Assembly: GCF_045105435.1 (NCBI RefSeq)
Contig: NZ_JBGCDL010000183.1
Coordinates: 1-33,895 of the forward strand
Length of the DNA: 33,895 bases
DNA from: Kordia sp045105435
GTDB taxonomy: Bacteria > Bacteroidota > Bacteroidia > Flavobacteriales > Flavobacteriaceae
Direction: 5' to 3'
Below, piece by piece: positions 22,499 through 30,698 of the stretch. The first letter of the stretch is position 1. Each line of letters opens with the position of its first letter. The position numbers and the translations under genes were made by a program. A model generated the notes under the pieces. It did no database searches. It was not told the DNA's origin and saw only the letters and a list, made by a program, of their open reading frames with translations.

Positions 22499-22633
22499 AA
22501 GAGGCTGTCTGGAAAGTTTCAAAAGCCGTCATTCTGGACTTGATCCAGAATCTCATAAAGCTGATTTTCAATTGTTATGCGAAACCGAATCAAGTTCGGT
22601 TTGACGAAATTATGACTTTTTAGACAGCCTCTT
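22499..22633. repeat. Composite hairpin element: two inverted 30-nt units inside a 19-bp outer stem
   Basis: Outer arms AAGAGGCTGTCT (22499-22510) and AGACAGCCTCTT (22622-22633) pair perfectly, and extend by about 7 bp with G-U pairs. Inside are two 30-nt units in opposite orientation. Unit 1 (22527-22556, plus) has stem TTCTGGA/TCCAGAA; unit 2 (22606-22577, minus) has stem AACCGAA/TTCGGTT. Both have CGTCA before the stem, loop CTTGA and a TCnCAT end. A T-rich tail (22634-22642) follows, so it may also terminate the GT2 gene. I recall similar repeats in other Flavobacteriaceae, and a MITE or REP-like origin is likely. Confidence 0.7.
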
Positions 22634-22778
22634 CTTTTTTTTATGAGAGTGTAATTTGATTAGTTGAGAGTTAGTTGCAGGTAATTAGTATTTTATAAAA
22701 TCATAAATGAGTAAACGTGTCTTTCAGTACGTAAAAGAGGTGTATGAGTTGGGGAAGTGTAATTTATTGAAAATCAAG

Positions 22779-23423
22779 TTATTTCTTTTCCTCATACGGG
22801 AATTTTCTACTGGCAATTCGCATCATTCTATTGATAATGTTCTTCGTGTTTTTTCCCGATTTACGATTGATCGTTTTCTCGTAACGCCACAATAATTTCC
22901 CCGTATTTTTAGTACTTAATTTGATGATAATTTTTCCGTAATCGGATTTTCCCTTTAAAAAAGTAATCAAATTAAAAGACGTGTCCACATCTTTAGAAAG
23001 TACAATGCGAGACGTTAATGAACCATTAATAATAGCATCCACTTTTAAAACTTTGCAAAGCTCTTGTGGCGCGTAAATATCCATATCTTCCGCAGTAATT
23101 CCTGCTTTTGCCAACATACGATTGGTGGTGTTGATATCTTGAAACTCAATTTTAAGTTTCTTTTTACGCTTTCTGTTCAAAAAATAACTTTCTAACGCTT
23201 CTTGTACTGCAACACCTTCACGTTGTTCTAGCTCTTTAATTTGTGTTTTACTATACGAATTGTCATCAGATTTTAACTTCAATGTCGTCTGAAAAGGAAG
23301 AATAGCAATTATTTTATGATCTTTTGAAATTTCTTCAAACGAATCACTAATGTAAATCTTTTTCTGTGCGTTGCTTTGTTGTATTCCGAAGAATAGTATA
23401 AAAATAAAGAGTACCTTTTTCAT
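22779..23423 (-). CDS. Exported protein with CsgG/GNA1162-like features
   Basis: 214 residues. MKKVLFIFILFFGIQQSNAQ is a Sec signal with cleavage after SNA. The mature N-terminus HKIIAILPFQTTLKLKSD has the VAVLPF-type strand opening that CsgG, FlgO and GNA1162-type periplasmic proteins share, and KVDAIINGSLTSRIVLS matches their ADAVITGxv strand. KLLWRYEKTINRKSGKNT is the later region. The length (about 194 mature residues) fits. I do not assign a specific role; secretion-channel or lipoprotein-assembly roles are known for relatives. It is separated from the receptor gene at 23555 by a short intergenic hairpin unit. Confidence 0.65.
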   Translation of the reverse strand: MKKVLFIFILFFGIQQSNAQKKIYISDSFEEISKDHKIIAILPFQTTLKLKSDDNSYSKTQIKELEQREGVAVQEALESYFLNRKRKKKLKIEFQDINTTNRMLAKAGITAEDMDIYAPQELCKVLKVDAIINGSLTSRIVLSKDVDTSFNLITFLKGKSDYGKIIIKLSTKNTGKLLWRYEKTINRKSGKNTKNIINRMMRIASRKFPYEEKK

Positions 23424-23435
23424 CTTTCACATTTT

Positions 23436-23463
23436 GTTATTCCTGCGTAAACAGGAATCTAAT
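23436..23463 (+). repeat. Single hairpin unit related to the CGTCA units at 22527-22606
   Basis: GTTATTCCTG...CAGGAATCTAAT: stem ATTCCTG (23439-23445) pairs with CAGGAAT (23452-23458) around CGTAAA. The GTnATT start and the TCTnAT end match units 1 and 2, while the stem and loop differ. Confidence 0.5.
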
Positions 23464-23554
23464 TATAGCATGATTTTTTTAAAAACTCTCGCAAAGATGA
23501 TTCACTTTAGTTTATGAGCATGAGTGAGCACAATCAACAATCGTACATCGAAAA

Positions 23555-26026
23555 TCAAAAACGCATTCCCATCTTCACATTAAACACACGACCTGTTAAG
23601 AAATTTGGGATTCCAAACTGACGTTTTGTATATACATCACGAACCCACGTATTGGTAATTGAGTTTTGTACATCAAACACATTGAAAATCTCAAAACCTA
23701 GGTTCAATTCTTTAAAAGCAGATTTCCAACCGCTTTCAAACTGTCTGTCTTTGTCTACCAATACATACGAGAATCCTACATCGGCACGTTTATAATCAGG
23801 CAATTCACTTTGAAATAAATATGGATCCGAATAACTTGGCGATCCACCAGGCAATCCTGTGTTATATGTTAAATTCAGGTATAATTTCAAATTCGGAATC
23901 TTTCGCATATAATCTTGAAACAAAACGGCAAGCTTCAAACGTTGATCGGTTGGTCTGCTAATATATCCGCGATTGTTAATGTTTTCTTCTGTTTTTAAAT
24001 AACCTAAACTTACCCAACTTTCGGTTCCAGGAACAAACTCACCATTCAAACGCATATCCAAACCATACGCATACGCATCTGCTGCATTATCAGCACGGTA
24101 ACGAATACGAACGTTTTCAATAGTATATGCATTTACGTCAGATAAACTCTTATAATACGCTTCGGTTGTCAATTTAAAAGGTCTGTCCCACAACTTAAAA
24201 CTGTAATCATTTCCTAACACAATATGAATTGATTGCTGTGCTTTTACATTCGGATTTACAACACCGTCAGGTCCACGCAATTCTCTGTAAAATGGCGGTT
24301 GATGGTAAAACCCACCTGACAAACGAAACAACATGTCTTGTTCCCAGTCTGGTTTAATGGCAATTTGCGCTCTCGGACTTACCACAGCTTGCGTATTGCT
24401 TTCAATTCCTTCACCATTTACAGTCCAACTGTGTGCACGCACACCAATATTTGTATACAATTCGTGTTCGCCAATCATGGATTGTTTGCTCCATTGTGCA
24501 TATCCAGAAAAGCGATCAATTTGTGTATTATTTCGAGCGCGAATCGATTGAAAAGGTTCCAACGGACCTTCAAACGCTTCATATGGTTGATTATTTCCTA
24601 AACCAGGTAACGGCGGACGAATAGAGAAACCAGCAGAATCAATCACTTCCCATTCAATCAAACGGTCACGAATGTCTTCATGTGTATATTTTAATCCCCA
24701 ATCAACTTGATTTTCATCGCCATCAATTTCATACGTTCCTTTGTGTTCTACATTTACAATTAGCGCATCTAAGTCGTTACGACCATGATTTAATTGCGAA
24801 CCAATTCCTTCGCTAAATTCTACATTTCCTAAATCTTCATCGCCAATATTTGAGTTTACTTCACCCAAACGGTATTGCGCCAAAATATCAAAATGCTCTT
24901 GTTCTGTGGTATGATACATGGAAGTAATAAACTTCAACGTTACTTCATCATTCAGAAAATAATTAGCTTTTAAAGCGCCAAAATACGTTCGGTAACGGTC
25001 TTGTTCTTGTCCTTCATAAAAAACCAACAATGCCACAGGATCTTGCAAAGTTCCAAAATTAGTTTGTCGCGTTAACGGTTCGTAATCGTAATCATTAAAA
25101 GAAACATTTCCCAAAAAGTTTAAGTGAAATTTATCTGAAAATTTATATGTCAAATACGTTTGAAAATCCACAAAACGCGGTCTAAAATTCGTTTCAGTCT
25201 GTTTGCTATTTACGAGTAAGCTATTGTCGCGAAAGCGAATTCCAGAAATGGTAGAAAACTTACTGTCCTTACTAACTGTTTCAATAGAAGCACTTCCGCC
25301 AAGGAGACTTAAGTTGACTCTTCCGCCAAAACTAGTTGGTCTTTTGTAGGTAATATCTAATACAGAAGAAAGTTTGTCGCCAAATTTTGCTTGAAATCCT
25401 CCTGCAGAAAAATCTACATTTTGGACTAAATCGGAGTTTACAAAACTCAAACCTTCTTGTTGTCCTGAGCGAATTAAAAACGGGCGATAGACTTCAATTT
25501 CATTTACATATACTAAGTTTTCATCGAAGTTTCCACCACGAACCGAATATTGTGTACTTAATTCATTATTATTATTTACTCCAGGAAAAGACATTAATAA
25601 ATTCTCCACTCCAGGATTTGCGCCAGGAATTAAGCGAACTGTCTCCGCAGAAACCGTTTGTATTCCTTGAACTGCTTTTCGTTTTTGAGAATCAATAATA
25701 ACTGTTTCTATCTGTTCTGTAGTTGTTGACATGATTGGGAAAATTTCATAATCTTCTCCATTTTTCAACTGCACCGTAAATTGGATGAGTTTGTGCGAAA
25801 TGTGTGTCAATGTCAGCGTAACTTTTTCATTGGCAGGGACCACAATTTTGAAAAAACCATTTTTATTGGTTTGTGTTCCTGTACCGACAGAAGTTTTAAT
25901 ATTTACGGCATCAATGGGTTTATTATTGGCATCTAAAATAACTCCTCGTACAGTTCCTGTTTGTGCAAACATGACGCTGGCAAACAATAAAAAAGTCAAG
26001 AAAAGTATAAAACGTGTGGGTTTCAA
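23555..26026 (-). CDS. TonB-dependent receptor with carboxypeptidase-regulatory-like N-terminal domain
   Basis: 823 residues, starting at TTG (26026); no ATG exists upstream within the 5-nt gap after the M23 gene, and the next ATG would cut the signal peptide. A signal (1-21, ending FAQ) precedes the CarboxypepD_reg_like domain (about 23-100: GTVRGVILDANNKPIDAVNI) and the plug (about 110-230: VENLLMSFPGV, QYSVRGGNFDENLVYVN, FSAGGFQAKFGDKLSSVLDI). The rest is the 22-strand barrel ending in NVKMGMRF with a terminal Phe for BAM recognition. It imports an unidentified ligand with TonB/ExbBD energy. The gene is not followed by a SusD-like partner, so it is not a typical polysaccharide utilisation pair. 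Confidence 0.92.
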   Translation of the reverse strand: MKPTRFILFLTFLLFASVMFAQTGTVRGVILDANNKPIDAVNIKTSVGTGTQTNKNGFFKIVVPANEKVTLTLTHISHKLIQFTVQLKNGEDYEIFPIMSTTTEQIETVIIDSQKRKAVQGIQTVSAETVRLIPGANPGVENLLMSFPGVNNNNELSTQYSVRGGNFDENLVYVNEIEVYRPFLIRSGQQEGLSFVNSDLVQNVDFSAGGFQAKFGDKLSSVLDITYKRPTSFGGRVNLSLLGGSASIETVSKDSKFSTISGIRFRDNSLLVNSKQTETNFRPRFVDFQTYLTYKFSDKFHLNFLGNVSFNDYDYEPLTRQTNFGTLQDPVALLVFYEGQEQDRYRTYFGALKANYFLNDEVTLKFITSMYHTTEQEHFDILAQYRLGEVNSNIGDEDLGNVEFSEGIGSQLNHGRNDLDALIVNVEHKGTYEIDGDENQVDWGLKYTHEDIRDRLIEWEVIDSAGFSIRPPLPGLGNNQPYEAFEGPLEPFQSIRARNNTQIDRFSGYAQWSKQSMIGEHELYTNIGVRAHSWTVNGEGIESNTQAVVSPRAQIAIKPDWEQDMLFRLSGGFYHQPPFYRELRGPDGVVNPNVKAQQSIHIVLGNDYSFKLWDRPFKLTTEAYYKSLSDVNAYTIENVRIRYRADNAADAYAYGLDMRLNGEFVPGTESWVSLGYLKTEENINNRGYISRPTDQRLKLAVLFQDYMRKIPNLKLYLNLTYNTGLPGGSPSYSDPYLFQSELPDYKRADVGFSYVLVDKDRQFESGWKSAFKELNLGFEIFNVFDVQNSITNTWVRDVYTKRQFGIPNFLTGRVFNVKMGMRF

Positions 26027-26031
26027 AAGTA

Positions 26032-27732
26032 TCAGTTTTTAGTTTTTCTATAAAATATGCTGGTAAAAGTAGTATTATTTCCAACATTATCAGTAACGAT
26101 CAACTTTAAATTATGTTTTGCTTCAGTAAAAATAATATCGTTAAAATTGTACGTTAGCATGCCTTTTTTGGGATCGTATTCGAGTAAAATCCATTTTCCG
26201 TTAATCGTTCCACGAAAACTACGTACGCCAGAAAGATCGTCACTTACTCTAATTTTTAAGTATTTTTTGGAAGAAATCCATTTGTCTTTTGCAAAGTTTA
26301 CAGGTTTCACTTTTGGTGGAACAGAATCTTTTGCTAAGAAATACGTACCCAAATTTTTTGTGCTCGTTGTAAATGTAGAGCCTTTCTTTTTGGTGGAACT
26401 GTATGCTGGTTTTTTCTTCCTGTTTAAACTTGCAATGAATAGTTTTTTTCTGTCTTTAGCGGAATATTTAGAAACATCGAAAGAAATTACGAAGTTTTTA
26501 TGCGCAGCTACTTTGTCATTGTGAATGTTGTAGCGTCCTTTTTTATCTTTTGATAGATCGAAATAAAAATCTTCATAAAATGTGTTTTTAGGAATGTACA
26601 CACTTACATTACCTTCCTTAATTGAATGTTCTGTGTTTCGAGTAATTAAATTTTTGGTAACCGTTTCTTTTCGTTTTTTTGTGATTTTTTGTTTTTTACC
26701 AACAATAGGAACGGTAATCGTTGTCATATTATTTTTAAAATCCTTTACTTTTAAAACAACGGTATATTCTTTTCCTTCTTCTATTTGAATGCGACCATTA
26801 TTGACTACATTATCATAAATACTCAATTTATTAGCAGCTGTTACAAAACAACGTTGCACGCGCTGTTTTACTTTTTTAAATCGTGCATAATCTATTAATG
26901 TATTGATGTATCTCGATTCGCCAAACGAAAACTTATTGAACGTGTAGCTAAAATTTTTCGTACCATTTACAAAGCTTTCCACTTGATACACTCCGTTTTT
27001 ATTAACCGCTAAATCTTGTCGGTCGTATGAATTAATTCCCAAGCCAATTTCGCCAGAAGCGTATATTTTTGCTGCGGTATAACTATTTTTCTCTTTTCCT
27101 TTTTTCAATTGCAATTGCACAATTTTGTTAGAAGCATTTACTTGTGCATCTTCTGAAAGTGTGTATGCAAATACGGCATTTACTGTAGGATTGTGCGAAT
27201 CTTTCACTTCAATACCAAACAACATCGGATTCATAGGTTTTGCCGCTGCATCACGAATTTCAAAGTGCAAATGCGGTCCGCCAGAAGAACCACTATTTCC
27301 TGAATAGGCAATAACTTCTCCTTTTTTCACTACCAATTCTGTCGGTTTTGGATACAGTTGAATGGCGTAACTTTCTTTGTTGTATTGTTGTTTCTTTAAA
27401 TACGCTTCTAACTTTGGAGCTAGTTTTTTCAAATGCGCGTACACTGAAGTATATCCGTTGGAATGTGTTACATATAATGCTTTCCCAAATCCCCAATGTT
27501 GAATTTTAATGCGCGAAATATGTCCATTACCAATAGCAAATACTTCAAAACCTTCTTTCTGTTTCGTTTTAATGTCAATTCCTGAATGAAAATGATTGCT
27601 ACGAAGTTCACCAAACGTTCCCGATAAAATAATTGGAATATTCAACGGCGATCTAAAATCGGCATTGGTTATTTTATTTTGAGAAAAGGCTTGTGAAAAG
27701 AAAAATATGAAAATAAAAAACAGTCTGTACAT
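26032..27732 (-). CDS. M23 family metallopeptidase (LytM-like), exported
   Basis: 566 residues. MYRLFFIFIFFFSQAFSQ is a signal peptide. The LytM zinc site is complete: HFHSGID (47-53, ligands His49 and Asp53) and HLHFE (154-158, ligand His156, catalytic His154). The peptidase domain lies at about 30-185. Residues 190-566 are beta-rich without recognised domains, resembling the cargo or Ig-like tails of flavobacterial M23 proteins; DDLSGVRSFRGTINGKWILL is one such strand repeat. M23 enzymes cut peptidoglycan cross-bridges. It is 5 nt upstream of the TonB receptor, in the same operon, which suggests co-expression but not a defined joint role. Confidence 0.9.
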   Translation of the reverse strand: MYRLFFIFIFFFSQAFSQNKITNADFRSPLNIPIILSGTFGELRSNHFHSGIDIKTKQKEGFEVFAIGNGHISRIKIQHWGFGKALYVTHSNGYTSVYAHLKKLAPKLEAYLKKQQYNKESYAIQLYPKPTELVVKKGEVIAYSGNSGSSGGPHLHFEIRDAAAKPMNPMLFGIEVKDSHNPTVNAVFAYTLSEDAQVNASNKIVQLQLKKGKEKNSYTAAKIYASGEIGLGINSYDRQDLAVNKNGVYQVESFVNGTKNFSYTFNKFSFGESRYINTLIDYARFKKVKQRVQRCFVTAANKLSIYDNVVNNGRIQIEEGKEYTVVLKVKDFKNNMTTITVPIVGKKQKITKKRKETVTKNLITRNTEHSIKEGNVSVYIPKNTFYEDFYFDLSKDKKGRYNIHNDKVAAHKNFVISFDVSKYSAKDRKKLFIASLNRKKKPAYSSTKKKGSTFTTSTKNLGTYFLAKDSVPPKVKPVNFAKDKWISSKKYLKIRVSDDLSGVRSFRGTINGKWILLEYDPKKGMLTYNFNDIIFTEAKHNLKLIVTDNVGNNTTFTSIFYRKTKN

Positions 27733-27881
27733 AAATCAAAAATGCGTTTGAAAAGCTAAAATAGCTAATACTTAGTTAATTTGGAATGATTGAATTCAAA
27801 AACTGCACCAAAAAAAATACAAATCTTAAAGTATTACTTTAAATAATAGTCAAATCCCTTGCGAACTAATTTTATGAATGT

Positions 27882-27889
27882 TAAATTTG
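27882..27889 (+). promoter_or_regulatory. Putative promoter (-7 TAAATTTG, -33 TTG at 27859) of the zapA operon
   Basis: TAAATTTG matches TAnnTTTG, and CTTG at 27858-27861 lies 20 nt upstream, the expected -33 spacing. The ATG of the first gene is at 27917. This is the most complete promoter in the window. Confidence 0.6.
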
Positions 27890-27916
27890 TAACCATACGC
27901 ATTGAATTAAAATGTA

Positions 27917-28207
27917 ATGAGCAGTACTTTGAAAATCGTTGATTCTCTTGAGAATAGAGTAAGTAAAATGCTTCACAGACTTGAAGTTTTGGAGCAAAAA
28001 AATCAACAATTGCATCAAGAATTAGCGAATTCAAAGGCGGAATCGCAACGTTTAGGCGAAGAAATCTCACAGTGGGAAGAAAAGTTTAACACGTTAAAAA
28101 TTGCAAATTCAATGCTTGGCAGTGATAACAATAAAAAAGAAGCTAAGCTTAAAATAAATACATTAATTCGGCAAATTGACCATTGTATTGCACAATTGGC
28201 TGAATAA
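27917..28207 (+). CDS. Coiled-coil protein preceding zapA (ZapB-like position)
   Basis: 96 residues, almost entirely coiled coil: LENRVSKMLHRLEVLEQKNQ and QLHQELANSKAESQRLGEEI keep heptad hydrophobics. The end (LKINTLIRQIDHCIAQLAE) is a second helix. It lies 21 nt upstream of zapA. In many Flavobacteriia a short coiled-coil gene precedes zapA; by analogy with E. coli ZapB it could be a Z-ring co-factor, but no sequence similarity to ZapB was established. Start ATG 27917 is supported by a promoter 27 nt upstream. Confidence 0.75.
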   Translation: MSSTLKIVDSLENRVSKMLHRLEVLEQKNQQLHQELANSKAESQRLGEEISQWEEKFNTLKIANSMLGSDNNKKEAKLKINTLIRQIDHCIAQLAE

Positions 28208-28228
28208 AAGAAGAGAGTTCTTTACACT

Positions 28229-28522
28229 ATGGAAAACAAGCTCAAAATAAAGCTTTCTATTGCAGATAGAGTTTATCCGCTAACCATTTCGGCAAGCCAA
28301 GAAGAAGGATTGCGGAAAGCGGCTAAAAAGATAGAAGCAATGATTAAGCAGTTTGAGCAAAGCTACGCGGTAAGAGATAAGCAAGATGTTTTGGCAATGT
28401 GTGCCTTGCAATTTGCAGCCCAAGTAGAGCAAAAAGCCATCGATAAAGACACAAATCAAACAGCATTAGAAGAAAAATTAAAAGCGCTCGACGCATTACT
28501 GAAAGCGCAGCTTAGTTCATAA
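28229..28522 (+). CDS. zapA: Cell division protein ZapA
   Basis: 97 residues. LKIKLSIADRVYPLTISASQ (5-24) is the ZapA N-terminal beta-hairpin, with EEGLRKAAKKIEAMIKQF as its helix. The C-terminal coiled coil (LQFAAQVEQKAIDKDTNQTA to the end) mediates tetramer formation. ZapA cross-links FtsZ filaments at the division site. It precedes the 6S RNA gene and rny, an order reminiscent of the zapA-ssrS neighbourhood in proteobacteria. Confidence 0.9.
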   Translation: MENKLKIKLSIADRVYPLTISASQEEGLRKAAKKIEAMIKQFEQSYAVRDKQDVLAMCALQFAAQVEQKAIDKDTNQTALEEKLKALDALLKAQLSS

Positions 28523-28540
28523 GTTCTTTAAAATATAATA

Positions 28541-28732
28541 GGTTACTGCCTACATTGGTTTTTATTTTTGATAAACTCAACGTTAATTTAATTAAAAAGA
28601 GTGAGTCATGGTTGTAAAAGCAAGCTGTCAGTACAATTTCGGTTGTATTTGGGCAGATCCTTGATCAATCTGTTAGCTCTAAACTTGTTTTTTGGAGTTT
28701 ATACAAAACTCTAATCAATGTAGGCTTTTTTT
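28541..28732 (+). ncRNA. ssrS: 6S RNA (6S-Flavo type)
   Basis: A closing stem GCCTACATTG (28548-28557) pairs exactly with CAATGTAGGC (28716-28725), followed by T7. About 190 nt long, the expected 6S size, and directly downstream of zapA, where 6S RNA is found in many bacteria. Internal arms (for example ACTC/GAGT-rich sequences near 28600 and 28695) flank a central unpaired region that would mimic an open promoter. 6S RNA sequesters RNA polymerase holoenzyme in stationary phase. From memory, Rfam has a flavobacterial 6S family. The 5' end is estimated. Confidence 0.82.
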
Positions 28733-28755
28733 ATGAAACTCGGTTTAGTAAACCT

Positions 28756-28822
28756 CAATTTTGAAAAGCTCAAAGCGCAAATTCAAAATGGTAAGCTGAA
28801 CTAATCCCGTTGCGAAGCGGAA
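28756..28822 (+). repeat. Two-stem repeat, family 2, copy 3
   Basis: Stem 1 ATTTTGAA (28758-28765) pairs with TTCAAAAT (28782-28789). Linker GGTAAGCTGAACTAA follows. Stem 2 pairs CCGTT (28807-28811) with AGCGG (28816-28820) around GCGA, a GNRA loop. Lead-in TGAAACTCGG matches the lead-in of copy 1. Confidence 0.75.
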
Positions 28823-28842
28823 TCACATAGTTTGATATTTTT

Positions 28843-28931
28843 AGTTTTGAAAAGCTCTTAGCGTTTTACATCGAACGCAATCGAGATGCATTCAAAATTG
28901 CAAGTTGAACTAACACCACTGAAAAGTGGAA
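28843..28931 (+). repeat. Two-stem repeat, family 2, copy 4
   Basis: Stem 1 GTTTTGAA (28844-28851) pairs with TTCAAAAT (28891-28898) with a G-U pair, and its loop contains an extra hairpin GCGTT/AACGC. Linker GCAAGTTGAACTAA follows. Stem 2 pairs CCACT (28916-28920) with AGTGG (28925-28929) around GAAA, a GNRA tetraloop. The sequence of stem 2 is unrelated to copies 1 and 3 but still pairs. It lies in the rny leader region, 46 nt before the ATG. Confidence 0.75.
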
Positions 28932-28976
28932 ATTAAGGTTTTTACCTTACTAACTAATACATAATTAAGACGATAG

Positions 28977-30551
28977 ATGATGGATAATATGACAATTATA
29001 ATTGCAGTCGCCGTTGGTGCGATTGGTTTAATCATAGGTTTTCTCATAGCAAAAAGTTTAGAGAAAAAACAAGCTTCAAAAATTATTGAAGAAGCTAAAA
29101 AAGAAGCTGCTTCCGCACTGAAAGAAGCCAAGGCAAATGCCGAAAATGTGAAGAGAGACAAAATTCTTCAAGCCAAAGAAAAATTCCTAGAACTAAAAGC
29201 AGAACACGAAAAGTTCATTCTATCGAAAGATAAGAAAATGGCAGAAGCTGAAAAACGTACACGTGACAAAGAATCTCAAGTTTCTAGCGAATTATCTAAG
29301 AATAAAAAACTAAATCAAGAGGTAGAAGCAAAAGTAAAAGATTATGATTACCGATTGGATTTTGTTGAAAAGAAGCAATCAGAAGTTGAGCGTTTACACA
29401 AAAGTCAAGTAGAACAATTGGAAGTTATTTCTGGATTGTCTGCCGATGAAGCCAAAGAACAATTGGTAGCTTCCCTGAAAGAAGAAGCAAAAACAGATGC
29501 GATGAGCTACATTCAAGGAAAACTTGAAGAAGCAAAATTAACAGCGCAACAAGAAGCAAAGAAAGTCATTATCAATACGATTCAACGTATTGGAACAGAA
29601 GAAGCAGTAGAGAATTGTGTGTCTGTTTTTAATATTGAATCAGACGATGTTAAAGGTCGTATTATTGGTAGAGAAGGACGAAATATTAGAGCGCTAGAAG
29701 CAGCAACTGGAGTTGAAATTATAGTAGATGATACGCCAGAAGCAATTATCTTATCTTGTTTTGATTCAGTTCGAAGAGAAATTGCACGTTTGTCATTACA
29801 TAGATTGGTTACAGATGGACGAATTCATCCAGCACGAATTGAAGAAATTGTAAAGAAAACTCGCAAACAAATTGATGAAGAAATCATTGAAGTTGGAAAA
29901 CGTACGGTAATCGATTTAGGAATTCACGGATTGCATCCAGAATTGATTAAAACGGTTGGACGTATGAAATACCGTTCTTCTTACGGACAAAACTTGTTAC
30001 AACACTCGCGTGAAGTAGCAAAACTTTGTGGTGTCATGGCTTCTGAATTAGGATTGAATCCGAAACTTGCCAAAAGAGCAGGATTACTACACGATATTGG
30101 AAAAGTGCCAGATACAGAAACAGAAGTGCCACACGCAATTTTAGGAATGCAATGGGCAGAAAAGTATGGTGAAAAAGCAGAAGTTTGCAATGCAATTGGA
30201 GCACACCACGACGAAATTGAAATGACTTCATTATTATCGCCAATCATTCAAGTATGTGATGCAATTTCTGGAGCAAGACCAGGCGCACGTCGTCAAGTAT
30301 TAGACAGTTATATACAACGTTTAAAAGACTTGGAAGATATTGCATTTGGATTTAACGGAGTGAAGAAAGCCTACGCAATTCAAGCCGGTAGAGAATTACG
30401 TGTAATTGTTGAAAGCGAAAAGGTAGACGATGCAAAAGCAGCAGAATTATCATTTAATATTTCACAAAAAATCCAAACGGATATGACCTATCCTGGACAA
30501 GTGAAAATTACGGTAATTCGTGAAACAAGAGCTGTAAATATTGCCAAGTAA
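28977..30551 (+). CDS. rny: Ribonuclease Y
   Basis: 524 residues, the usual RNase Y length (about 520). A membrane helix (6-25: TIIIAVAVGAIGLIIGFLIA) is followed by a long coiled coil (30-200), a KH domain (VKGRIIGREGRNIRAL, 225-240) and an HD domain with LLHDIGKVPDTE (370-381, metal His372 and Asp373) and AIGAHHDEIEM. RNase Y initiates mRNA decay at the membrane. ATG 28977 is directly followed by ATG 28980; either may be used. A hairpin terminator follows at 30581-30622. The upstream 243-nt gap is repeat-rich (two family-2 copies). Confidence 0.95.
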   Translation: MMDNMTIIIAVAVGAIGLIIGFLIAKSLEKKQASKIIEEAKKEAASALKEAKANAENVKRDKILQAKEKFLELKAEHEKFILSKDKKMAEAEKRTRDKESQVSSELSKNKKLNQEVEAKVKDYDYRLDFVEKKQSEVERLHKSQVEQLEVISGLSADEAKEQLVASLKEEAKTDAMSYIQGKLEEAKLTAQQEAKKVIINTIQRIGTEEAVENCVSVFNIESDDVKGRIIGREGRNIRALEAATGVEIIVDDTPEAIILSCFDSVRREIARLSLHRLVTDGRIHPARIEEIVKKTRKQIDEEIIEVGKRTVIDLGIHGLHPELIKTVGRMKYRSSYGQNLLQHSREVAKLCGVMASELGLNPKLAKRAGLLHDIGKVPDTETEVPHAILGMQWAEKYGEKAEVCNAIGAHHDEIEMTSLLSPIIQVCDAISGARPGARRQVLDSYIQRLKDLEDIAFGFNGVKKAYAIQAGRELRVIVESEKVDDAKAAELSFNISQKIQTDMTYPGQVKITVIRETRAVNIAK

Positions 30552-30580
30552 GTAATAAAGCACACAAAATATACTCACAA

Positions 30581-30626
30581 AACGTGAATATCGAAGTTTT
30601 TTGAAACTACGGTATTCACGTTTATT
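30581..30626 (+). terminator. Terminator hairpin after rny
   Basis: AACGTGAATA (30581-30590) pairs with TATTCACGTT (30613-30622), with an inner AGTTT/AAACT hairpin in the loop. The following tract TTATTGTTT is U-rich but short. Confidence 0.65.
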
Positions 30627-30698
30627 GTTTATGGCAAACCTATGACGACGCGAGATGGTTTATGGTTAACTTTATATATAACCTAAATAAAACTTAAC

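Noticed and set aside
22707..22895. 62-residue plus-strand frame
   Set aside because: Mostly antisense to the exported-protein gene at 22779-23423 and without signal, homology or promoter.
23555..26026. SusC/D polysaccharide utilisation locus
   Set aside because: The receptor has no SusD-like gene or glycoside hydrolase beside it; its neighbours are an M23 peptidase and a small exported protein.
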